Source: Amoebophrya sp. AT5.2
Taxonomy: Eukaryota; Sar; Dinophyceae; Syndiniales; Amoebophryaceae
Assembly (NCBI GenBank): GCA_005223375.1
Contig: RXOD01005381.1
Coordinates: 1 to 14,424 of the forward strand
Direction: 5' to 3'
Length of the DNA: 14,424 nt
The notes below the pieces were generated by a model. The model was not told the origin of the DNA and ran no database searches. It saw nothing but the letters and a program-made list of their open reading frames with translations. The translations under genes and the position numbers were made by a program. Positions 1 through 9,600 of the stretch are shown here, one piece after another (position 1 is the stretch's first letter; every line of letters starts with the position of its first letter).

Positions 1-1
1 G

Positions 2-952
2 GCGCCGCTGTTCGCGGGCGCGGGGCAGGCTTTGTTCGCGGAGCTGCACGGGGACCCGGCCGGAGGCATCGGGCCCACGAGCGTGCTGCGCGCGGGGGCG
101 GTGGACGTAGGGTACCTGGCCAGCCTGAACGCGTTCGGCGTGGACGCGACCGCCGCCGATTTTGTCACCACCACCACCAGCACCAGTACTGCGACCGCGG
201 GCGCCAGCCGCCGCGCACTCCAAACGACCCGCGACGCCGACATCTTCGTCGACTACCACGTCGCGGTGGCGGCCGTGGTGCCGGGCGCAGACGGGCTGCA
301 GCTGCCGCTCGCGCACCGGGGTTTCTACTACAACAACGCCACGCGGAGCACCCTGCCCGCGGTGCACGCGCCGCAGGGGCTCCAGAGCGCCCTGAGCACG
401 CTAATGGGGGTGAACGTGGTGTGGCTCGCGGGGCCCATGGAGCAAGTATACACCGTGACCACCACCACGACGCCGTGCATCGCCATGGCGCCGACGGGGA
501 CGCAGTCGACATTCCTGCCGTGCCCGGACTGCAGGGCCGTGTCGTGCGATTCCGGCGACGACACGCTGCTAGTCTGGGTGCTGGTTCTCATCGTCCTCTC
601 CTTCGTCTGCTGGGTCCTGGCCTACCTGTTTTACATCAAGCCGCACCACGACGCAGAGAAAAGATCGGAGAAAGAGCGTGAGAAGAGGAAAGGGAAGGGG
701 AAAGGAAAGGGGAAAGGAAAAGGAAAGGGCAAGGGAAAAAGATTAGCCTCCTCGCCGGAGCCAGAAGCTCAAGCTCAATCTCATACGGGAACGGCAGAGG
801 AGGGATCGGCAGAGGCGGGAGGTGAAAAGGCGGCAGATGAAGACGACACAAGTATCTTAGGGGGGCTGTCGAACAAGGGAGATGAAGAAGGTGATGATGG
901 TCCACGTGGGCATCATGGACTTGTGAAAAGGGAAATGATGGGGATGGACTAG
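2..952 (+). CDS. C-terminal part of a single-pass membrane protein (5'-partial)
   Basis: The frame is open from base 2, so the gene starts left of the window; 316 residues are visible before the TAG at 950-952. The order is an extracellular-looking segment, a Thr/Ser run (about residues 56-66) followed by RRALQ (about 70-74) and a beta-rich stretch containing DIFVDYHVAVAAVV, a second Thr run, a Cys-containing juxtamembrane segment (CPDC, SCDS), one strongly hydrophobic helix at residues 188-212 (TLLVWVLVLIVLSFVCWVLA and on), then a charged cytoplasmic tail. The tail has a Lys-Gly repeat (about 230-246) and a Glu/Asp/Gly-rich end. The topology (outside N-terminal side, inside tail) is inferred from the basic residues after the helix. 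The Thr-run plus RRALQ style recalls large surface proteins of dinoflagellates, but I cannot name a family or function. Internal introns in the tail cannot be excluded. Confidence 0.7.
   Translation, partial: APLFAGAGQALFAELHGDPAGGIGPTSVLRAGAVDVGYLASLNAFGVDATAADFVTTTTSTSTATAGASRRALQTTRDADIFVDYHVAVAAVVPGADGLQLPLAHRGFYYNNATRSTLPAVHAPQGLQSALSTLMGVNVVWLAGPMEQVYTVTTTTTPCIAMAPTGTQSTFLPCPDCRAVSCDSGDDTLLVWVLVLIVLSFVCWVLAYLFYIKPHHDAEKRSEKEREKRKGKGKGKGKGKGKGKGKRLASSPEPEAQAQSHTGTAEEGSAEAGGEKAADEDDTSILGGLSNKGDEEGDDGPRGHHGLVKREMMGMD
680..729 (+). repeat. 50-nt uninterrupted polypurine tract (Lys-Gly codons)
   Basis: Bases 680-729 contain only A and G, in a near-mirror pattern of AAAGG and GGGGAAA blocks. 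In the reading frame of the membrane protein it encodes alternating Lys and Gly in the cytoplasmic tail. Such a tract is prone to slippage and so to length variation between strains. Confidence 0.85.
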
Positions 953-2933
953 TGAAAGATAAATAGAGGGTGAAGGTCGTGAGCGTGAATAGCAATACAT
1001 ATTAGTCGAGGAGCGATTCCTCACCATTTAATTTCATTGCGTGGTCTCCCTCTCCGTTCGTCTTCGTTGTAGAAAAGCACGCGAAACGTCACTCCTCGAG
1101 CAGCTCTACCCGGTTCCGGTTGCTGATCAGCAAGAACTACCCTACGTGTCTGCTATACAACTATAATTCGTTTGCTTCTACTAGTTCTACTATGTTCCGA
1201 GAAGATTTTTTGCTTGATGTCTGAGGCTGACTTCATGTCGTCCCTCGTGTTTGTTTGGCGCCGAAAAACTGTGAAGATCTGAAAGTATGTCTACAGTAGA
1301 GTACGTCCTTCGCGAATGGAAATGCAAAGTGGCTTCCCCAGATCTGAGATCGTTTGAATTACTTACCCCTCGGAGCCGAGATGTCACGACAAGACTTGAT
1401 AGTAGATGCGGACGCTCCTGCTTGCAGATTTGAGGAGGCTGTGGTCAGGCGTGGTGGGGTTCACCGCGAAGGATCGCTGCCTCCCTCAAGCCCGCAGCGG
1501 GGACGCCTGTGGCGAAACATCAAAGCACTGGAATTTGTCTGAGCTTGAGTGCCGTGTTCCAGGATGAAAATCCAAAGGGATCCGATCTGCAATACTAAGT
1601 CCAAGTGGTTTTTTAAAGGATGACTGTCAAAAAATTAGATGACGAAGCCGACGCATATTGGCCGGGCAGAGCGTTCTGCTTTGCTCGGTCGCCCGCGTCT
1701 GACGAGTCGCAAGCCTCGTGCCCAAGAAGTTCTGAATCTGATCACATCGTGTCCTGTCGTTCGACCGTCAACAAGAGATCCGAGCAAAAATCAACAGATC
1801 ACAAAGCAGCTTATCTCCTCGCCACCCTTTGCCTCGACGTATCCTAGCTTCGGCCTCATGGAAACGCTTGACTTTCTGGTTTAGTGGCCAAAGGAATCTT
1901 CGCATGGTTAATTAGCGTCCTCGCTTGCACTTGAGCCCTTGGGCTGGTTTTTCAGCTTGGGGGTTCCGCGTGTAGCGTTCGGCGTCAGTCGCCAATTGCA
2001 CATTTTTACTGCTTGATCTACTGCTCGGACATTTTCTCTCCGTGATGAATCAAACACGAAAACTAATTAGATGTCGGACTCCTGACTTGGCGGCGGCGTT
2101 TTGTCGGCGCCAGGTCACCTGCATCTGACGAAGTAACTCGAGGCATTTGTCTGAAAGGAGCTCTCATCTTCATACAATTTATGTCTTCTATCCATCCGAT
2201 TAATTCAATTGAATTCATCCAAAGCGCGTCCAGAGGCCTGTGTAAAAGTCGCGAGGGTTCTGGTACTGGTGGCGGGGGACCAGTACTCTCCTGGCGTGTG
2301 AGGATTCGGGCGGCATTGCTCATTGCATCAGCGCCAGCATCGGCCGCAGCGAATTCCTACGTCTGTACGTGTGCAACTGCAAGCATGTTTGTGGATCGAA
2401 GAAGAAAGTGCGGCGAAATACGACTTGGTGATAATCTGGGAGAATCATTTCTCTCGTGCGCTGAGCTATGTTCGTGGATTCGTTCGAGCTCGTGCGATCT
2501 TGTCAAACTTTGAGCGACGCGCTCATTGAGATTGAATTGTTGGCGAATGAGATTGAGTTAGTTTTGGAACAACGAGTTGTTTTGAGAGTCGTATTCGCGG
2601 AGAGAAGCAAGCTTGGTTCGTGATAGTTTTGATGTGGCCAGAAGAAGCTTCTTATACGGTAGATGGCGGACGTAGCTGGCGAAACATTTACAAAGTAGAA
2701 GCGTGCGTACTGTAGCCTCAAGCGGGCCATTTGCAATTCTAGCGCACTTCCCATGATTCACGGATGATCATCACGCAAAAATTTTTGAACCATGGGGTTG
2801 CGCGGGCGGAGGCGAAACCTGCGGTGAGGGACAAGCAAAGTCAGTCAGCCTACATCTGACGCATACTCCAGCGAAAGAGGCATCTCGAGGAAACGACTAG
2901 CGGAGCGGCCAAGGGCGCCCACTCTCAGCGAAA
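953..2933. other. Spacer of about 2.0 kb, no gene recognised
   Basis: No reading frame here exceeds about 110 codons, none looks like a conserved protein, and base composition is more AT-rich and irregular than in the neighbouring exons. It should hold the 3' UTR of the membrane protein gene and the promoter and 5' UTR of DRC4, but I see no definite TATA box, polyadenylation signal, tRNA or snRNA. A CTCAG at about 2925-2929, just before the DRC4 ATG, could serve as a 5' UTR or spliced-leader acceptor; this is speculation. Confidence 0.5.
2469..2490 (+). repeat. Dispersed 22-nt repeat, copy 1
   Basis: This 22-nt word, ending GATTCGTTCGAGCT, recurs at 11519-11540 with one mismatch (G to T at its eighth base). 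Both copies lie in gene-free spacers about 9 kb apart, in the same orientation. Flanking bases do not align. Confidence 0.5.
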
Positions 2934-5902
2934 ATGGGGAAGAAAGGTACGGTTTTCTTCGTCTCTTAGTACATCAAGCTATATTTGTCAATTTACATTT
3001 TAATTGTTCTTCACGCCTTGGCCTTCCGCTTCCCCTGGAATTTTTCAAGCTCGATATAGGGCTTATTGTCCCTCATTGTGGGTTTTGGGTTCTCGTTACG
3101 AGCAATACTGATACATTCGCGCCACGCTTGGGCCTAATTACCCCAGGTCGCAGTCGAGTACTTACTTCTCTATGCCGATTGTGTTAGCGCCGTGAATTCA
3201 ATCCATGTTATTGAACCTGTTACTCCGTCACGTGAGAAAGCGGTGTGCGTAACTGCAGTAATCCGAACAACTCCTCTCCGATACCAGGCAAGAAGAAGCA
3301 GGAGGAAGAGCCGGAAGAGGAGATACCCGAGGAGTTCCGGGATCTTTCCATTCCGATGCTCACCGAAAAAATTCAAGGCCTACAGTACCGCCTCGTCAAG
3401 GTCGCGAAGGAGCGAAATTACATGCAACTCGAAAACGACATGGTATAAATATTAATGGTGAACAGATTGTATTTCGATGAGGAGACGACCTCGACCACGA
3501 GCTCGTGCTCAAGATGTACTTCAACACGACACCTCCAATAAAGGGTCCATCGCCTTCCCACAAATAATAAAGGTTCATCGCTTCTATGAGATCACGAAGC
3601 ACGAGGTGAAGCAGTGCGAGGCGGAGATTGGGAACAAGTGCTCGAAGATGGAGATGATCGAACGGGATCACCGCACGCATTTGAAGGTGCACGAGCAGAA
3701 GGTCCTCAACCTCGAGTACGAACACAAAAACAACCGGAGGCTGGTGTTGGCGGACGGGGAGGAAAGCATAGCAGCCGAAAAGGAAGTGCACAAACGAAAG
3801 ATAACGGCGCTCAGTACAACGACAACTTTGCGTGCATTCGGTCATCCGATCAAACAAATACTTCATCGAAGGTTCTGGATCTGCAAGTAGAGCTGGGCCT
3901 TCTGAAGTGATGAGAAAAAGCGAAGTTTCTCACGATGGTCATATGAGGCGAGAGCCCATGAGTCCACACCGTAAACCCAGCTCACTCTGATTTCAAGGTG
4001 TTGACTCCCGATACTATGATCATTTAAATCTTCAACGATCCCCAGATACCGCGAAGGACGGGCTGAAGCAGGACGGCCAAGGGAGAAAACTGGCTGACCA
4101 AAGCGACCTCGCGATGCTAAAAGTGGGGTTTGAACGTACATTCCATTTCCCTATCAACACCGTCGCTGGAGAAAGATCTCATAGCTTCAAATGTAATAAA
4201 ATCCGTAATGATGTCCACATTGCCGATGGCAGTGTGCCCTTCCACTGAGGTCACACCGTTGCAGCCAACCTCTATCAATTCCTTAAAACAACCTGACACG
4301 GAAGACTTTACTGCAGCAGTTCATTATCGAGAGAGCATTAGTAGGGTCTAACCTCCTATGTCAGACCGTGTCAACTGTCGCATGTTGATCCGGCTTGGGA
4401 TGGAGGAACAGAAACCCTGTTTCTAGCTGGAGTCCTCTCCGATCCCGCGGGAACCGATGGGGATGGTCGCCTTACCGAGTTACAGACAGATTGGCAACTA
4501 CTGAAGCTCTCATATTCTTACGGTGATGACACAATGCTCCCTCTTCCGAGCAGGCGTCGATCCATTCACGCTCTGCAGAAGAGGCATAAAAAGCAATCCG
4601 GAATTATATATTTGTCTGAGTCTCTAGGAAGTAGCCCTGTCCGCCGTCCCCCGAAACTCAGGTAACCTGAAAAAGCTTCGGGAAACGTTCGAGGCGAACC
4701 ACGGCACGCTGGAGAAAAACTACGAAGACCAAATCGCCGAGCTGAAACGGGACTTGGAGCTAAAGAGAAAGTGCGAAATGCATGAAATCGAGGAGCGCAA
4801 AAACCAGCACATTAACGACCTCCTGTTCAACCACCAAGAGGCCTTCGATCAGATCAAAGGCTACTACAACGGTACGTTAGCTATACAGTTGGCATACGGT
4901 AACGGACTACCCCCGGGACTCGAAGTTGAGTATTACAAGCTGAACCTCATGCCAACACCTGCACCTTTTCGCTACTGTTTAGTTTGCCACCACGTCCATA
5001 CCAGATATCACGCACGACAACCTGCAGCTGATAAAGTCTCTGAAGGACGAAATTGCGGAGATGAAGGACTACGAACGGACGAACCTCCAGCGCATGAAGT
5101 CTCTTACCTTGGGGAACCAAAACCTCGCCGAGCCGCTCAAGCAGAAGGAGCAGACCAGGCAGGAGTTGCAGAACCAGCTCAAATCGTAAGCTTGATTGTG
5201 TGATTTCATGGGATTTATTCCCCAACAAAGAAAAAGTATTTCGTTGTAACACCCTCCAGATACGGCAAAGACAAGCTGGCGCTCAAGAACTTGATTGCGC
5301 GGACACAGATGCTCGATACTGAGATCAAGGAGGCGAATGGGCATTGGAGAATAGCAAACGACAAATTCTCAAAGCTCGAGAAAGAACGGGACGACCTCTA
5401 CAACGAATTCGCAAAGGGCGTCGCAGACGTAAAGAAGCGCAGCGAATACAAGAATGTGGTACCAGGAATTGTCATATGGTTTTCACGTTACTCGTTTGTC
5501 TGTTTTCCCTTTCTCGGACGATGACTGATGTACGATCGTAAATTCCGTTTCTAAAAATCCACCGTTTATTCGCCCAAGGTTCTGGAGCGCAAGCTGGAGC
5601 TGTTGCAGGGGGAGTTTGAGCAGAAGCAGGTGCAGTTGTCGGAGGTCCTCGCTTCCGCCAAGCTCGACCCGAACGTGGTCCAAAACGTCACGCAGAAGCT
5701 GGAGGGGCTGCTGCAGCAGAAGAACACGCTGTGCAAGGATTTGGAGTACCAAATCCACCTCGCGTCCAAGCAGTTCAACGACACCCTCCGCGTGTTCGAG
5801 AAGAAGCTGGTGGACTTCGGCGTGCCCGTGGAGGAAATCGGCGTGGAACCCATCGTGGATATCGTATCCCAGATGCCGGCAGGGCTGGTCACGAAGCGCT
5901 GA
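2934..5902 (+). CDS. DRC4: Dynein regulatory complex subunit 4 (DRC4/GAS8), 8 exons
   Basis: DRC4 is a microtubule-binding coiled-coil subunit of the nexin-dynein regulatory complex of motile axonemes; it helps link neighbouring doublets and control dynein. Exons by my reading are 2934-2946, 3288-3442, 3573-3813, 3872-3970, 4662-4871, 5005-5185, 5260-5458 and 5579-5902. All introns are GT-AG and phases agree throughout, giving 473 aa against about 478 in human. Family matches recalled from memory are KERNYMQLEND then HRFYEITKHEVKQCEAEI (about residues 45-75), HEIEERKNQHINDLL and YYNDITHDNLQLIKSLKDE (about 215-260, the GAS domain), and KNVVLERKLELLQ, LDPNVVQNVTQKLEGLL and FEKKLVDFGVPVEEIG near the C-terminus. 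The start is ATG 2934, giving a short basic N-terminus (MGKKGKKKQ). The least certain part is exon 4 (residues about 137-170), where a second frame also resembles the family. Introns range from 58 to 691 nt. Confidence 0.92.
3971..4661 (+). other. Long intron of DRC4 (691 nt)
   Basis: Bounded by GTAAAC at 3971 and CTCAG at 4657-4661, it is about five times longer than most introns of this gene. The donor region GTAAACC and the start of the next exon GTAACC are similar, which could be a trace of an insertion duplication or chance. It holds an open stretch of about 100 codons without ATG in its first two thirds (about 4342-4663) and other short frames; none resembles a known protein. Confidence 0.65.
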
Positions 5903-5960
5903 GGCTATGATTTGCGCGGCGCGAGCTGATCCTGCTAAAATGAAGGCTGACAATAGATCA

Positions 5961-6044
5961 TCAAGACCGTTTTACTATTCGATTCGCAAGCGTCTGATAT
6001 CACACTTCAGACGAACTACTTCAAGACCGTTTTACTATTCGATT
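5961..6044 (+). repeat. 24-nt direct repeat at 60-nt spacing
   Basis: Bases 5961-5984 and 6021-6044 are identical (beginning TCAAGACCGTTTTAC), with starts exactly 60 nt apart, 59 nt after the DRC4 stop codon. The intervening sequence does not align well with its flanks, so this is not a simple recent 60-nt tandem duplication. Confidence 0.9.
5991..6013 (+). other. Perfect 7-bp hairpin between the repeat copies
   Basis: CGTCTGA at 5991-5997 and TCAGACG at 6007-6013 are perfect reverse complements separated by a 9-nt loop. In the DRC4 transcript this would be a small stem-loop in the 3' UTR. A function in 3' end formation or mRNA control is possible but not shown. Confidence 0.6.
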
Positions 6045-6631
6045 ACGCAGCTGGTGGAGACAAAAGCCTTGTTGCGGGGCGAGGAGGACGCTGAAGATCA
6101 CAGTGCATGGATATCGAAGGAACACGTGGTAAGCGCAAGATCCTGCATGGCAATTCCGATGCAATACGGTGCAACTGCCTGTGGCCGGAGTTGTGAAGCA
6201 CGCCAGTTGGTGTCTGGCCACCGCAATTCTTGACGCTTATTTCTAGCCTGGCCTTGGCATGGCAATGGCTGCGGTCTCGGTTTGTTTTTCGGGTTGCTGG
6301 ATGGTTTCTTCATCAGGATCAGCATAGTCTTTTCGTGTATCTATCTCTCCGATCACGTGAATCGTTCCGTCTTCGTTATTCTGCTTTTTTTGCCCCTTTG
6401 TTTTTGTGGCGGGAAAAAACCTTGTTTTTTCAACGCGCTGTGCGGCTTCGTGCTTTTTTCCCCCCCATGATAGGAAGGCTTTTGAGCCCAGCGAGATCGT
6501 GTTCATCGTCCACGCAAACTTCAGACGCACAACTGGAAAAATGTCGGCATCGATCCATTCCACAGATCCTATGATCAGAAATCGCTACGCAAGAAGCAAT
6601 AAATAGCATATAAGTAGATGCTGCGCTACCT

Positions 6632-9600
6632 ATGACGTCTCGGTACCCGGTGAGCAACTCCACGAGTTACGGCAAACCGCAGCTCCATTCCCCGTTGAAA
6701 TCGGCGCTGAAATCGACGGGGAAACGAAACCTCGCCGCCGAGCCGACTCGATCCCCCGGGGAGCTGATCAAGATTGCAGAATTCATCAACTCGGAGACTT
6801 CCAGCCACGAACACCGCCTCTTGTCTTCGACGGCCGCCTTCTCTCCGACGTCCGACACGGCAAACACTGTTTCCTCCCCACATCTCCGGCGAGCCGCGAT
6901 GCGAGGGCACCAGCCCAACTCGAACCTGCGGCCGAATTCGTCGAGCAAGATCGGCGGCGGGCTATCTGTGGGGGGAGGGGGTGGTCAACATCATAACACG
7001 TCGATTTACTCGCCGCGGTCGCAGTCGATTGCGAACCAAACAAGCAGCAGTCTGAAGGAGCGAAAGTTTTCACTCCTGTACCGGGACGTGCTCGACTGCG
7101 CCAGTCATGTACCACTTAGTTGCACGCGTCCATGGTGTCGGTGACCTGCAATTTACTGCCGTATCTATGATAATGATGATGCGCCACTCAATTCTGCAGC
7201 CGAACTAATCCGACTTTCTCTTTCTTATGATGACCCACTCTAATACGTCTTCAAAGTTCTCTGACCGAGGATGAAGAGACAAACACAGATCTGCACCAGA
7301 ACTGAAGTCGACAATACTTTATTCAGTGTGCCGAGTCCGTTTTTCGATATGATGACCCATTCCACGACGTCTTCAAAGTTCTCTGACTGAGGATGAAGAG
7401 ACAAAGAACACAGATCTGCACCAGAACTGAAGCGCTGGCGAACATCAATTTAATACCTAGATAGAACGAATTGCCAGGTCCTCCGCTCCAAGGAAGAGTT
7501 CCAGGAGAAGTACCGCGAGACGCAGGACCGTGTCGGTAAGACCGAGATCAGTATGCGGGACATGATCCTCGAGGTCGAGGAGACCTGCAAGTCGAAGCTG
7601 CTCGCCAACGCGCGCTCGTTTGAGACCAAGATTTTAACCGCGCAGGAGTACTTCTCCAAGACCCTCGACGCCGAGAAGGTTGGGCGGCAGACCGACGTGG
7701 AGGACCTGCACAAGAAGCTGGAGGCGGTGCAGGGGGACCTGAAGCAGTGGAGCGCGGACTTCGTGCGGGAGGTGGCGGCGCGGTGCGACGCGGAGATCCA
7801 GCACGTGGATACCGCCGCGCGGGAGAAGCAGACCAATTTGGAATTCAAGCTGCACCACCTGTCGGACGAGGTGGTGCTGCCGGGGCTGGAGAAGAGCGCG
7901 AAGCTGGTGGAGAAGTGGCGGAACGAGTTCGGCGTGGACCTGGAGAAAAAGTTCCGGATCCTGCAGACGCAGCTGCACAAGCTGGAGGACGACCGCAGCC
8001 TGGACCGGAAGGTGGTGGACGAGATCGAGGAACTGCTGGAGAAGCGGACGAACGCGATCGAGGAGAAGGCGGCCTTCGCGAGCGACGCGAACGAGAAGGA
8101 CCTGGCGGAGGTGCGCGAGCGGCTGCGGTACCTGGAGACGAAGCGGCTGCCCGAACTGGAGGCGGAGGGGAAGTGCAAGCACGAGTTTCTGGCGGAAAAA
8201 CTGCAGCAGCTGGAGGGAAAGCAGGGCGACTTCGAAAAACAAGTTTCGACTAAAATCGAGAACGAGGTGTCGCACATCTGCGACGCGATGGAGGCGCTGA
8301 AGCAGAAACAGGACGCGGTGAACAAAAAAATCTCGAACCTGATGAAGGAGCGGTTCGAACTAGTGCAGAAGGAGAGCAGTGACAACCTGAAAACCCAGTG
8401 GGAGAAGACGGAGCAGCGGGTGCAGGCGGCGCTGGAGTTCACGAAGCACGAGTATGTGCAGCCGCTGCAGATCGACTGCGGGATTTTGCGCAAGGACCTG
8501 GAAGAGGTTTCCTCCGTGCACGGAAACAAGCTGGAGGGGCTGTTTGCGGATTTGACTGAGCTGTCGAAGCAGTACTACGGGTCGGAGGAGAGTGGGGAAG
8601 CGTGGCGGAAGAAAAAGGCGGAAGAGGACAAGATGAGGCTGCACAAGCTGACGCAAAGCCTGAAGGAGGTGGAGGCGAAATTGTCGGGGGAAATCGCGGT
8701 GCTGACGGACACGAGCGCGGTGAAGACCTCGCAGTTGACAGAGAACTTCGAGAAGAAGGTGGGGAATCTGGGGACACTGCTGGAGCTGGCAAAGAAGGAA
8801 TTCCGGAGCGAAGTGAAAAAGTGCGGATCAGCTTTACACGACCAGATGGACTTCAAAATCGAAAGCGTGGAAGCAGAGATGGAAAAAGTAAATACTTGTT
8901 AGTGTTGCAGGTGGCGTTATTTTTGTTTTCGACAAACGCACGCTATTAAGCAATGCGCGACCTTACCACCGCCGGTGATACAGGTGAAACAGGCCGAGTC
9001 GAAGCTGCAGGAGCAGCTCCGGGCGCAAGAGCAGGGGCTTTTGAATCAGGCCGAGGCCAACGAGGAGAAGCTGCAGGAGTGCAAAGACCAAATGCAACAG
9101 CAGATGGAAGGAGAAAAGGTCCTCGCGAGTGAAAACCTCGAAAAACAAATCGGCCTGATCAATGCAGCCATCGAGGGAGTAAAGTCGCAGTTGACCGAGG
9201 ATATCGCCGAGTGGACGGGCTCCGTCGAAAACAAGATGCAGGCAGAGGGACGGGAAGTGAAGGAAAAACTTGGGAAGATCGGGGGTCAGGTAGTCGTGGC
9301 GGTTTTTTGGGTTGCTCCTGCTGTGGTAGTTCTTGGGTACTATACAGGAGTACTCCCTCTACTGCTGCAGCCTCATTGTCCGCAGCAGCACTCTGGGTTT
9401 TCCTGCGTCCTCGTACCGATTTACACACCTTCATTGAATCAATTGAGGCGTCCATTCTCAAAACCAATTCCTCGCCGAGGCAATCGGTCGAATCCATCGC
9501 AAGGTTTCGTCGCTGGCGCAGAAGCAGGAGGCTGCGGCGAAGGACGTGGCGAAGCTGGGCGACGCGTCTTCCCAGAACAACGCGGCCGCGCTCACGAAAC

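Larger units (their letters stand above)
5903..6631. other. Spacer/3' UTR between DRC4 and the coiled-coil gene
   Basis: About 730 nt with no supportable gene. The proximal part holds a 24-nt direct repeat with a hairpin between the copies; the rest contains T-rich and C-rich runs (about 6385-6470). A TAA in frame at 6611-6613 lies upstream of the next gene's ATG and supports that start. Confidence 0.5.

Noticed and set aside
4020..4127. Possible extra DRC4 exon (frame giving AKDGLKQDGQGRKLADQSD)
   Set aside because: The phase does not fit the flanking exons, and the eight-exon model without it already gives a family-typical length.
4342..4663. Open stretch of about 100 codons in the long DRC4 intron (contains LFLAGVLSDPAGTDGDGRL)
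   Set aside because: It has no start codon in its first two thirds, no recognised family and no exon-like codon bias; a frame of this length is expected by chance in the window.
7450..8529. Minus-strand open frame of 359 codons, Ser/Arg/Phe-rich
   Set aside because: It is the antisense shadow of the Lys/Glu-rich coiled-coil exon 7478-8887, whose biased codons suppress stops on the other strand; the composition is not that of a real protein.
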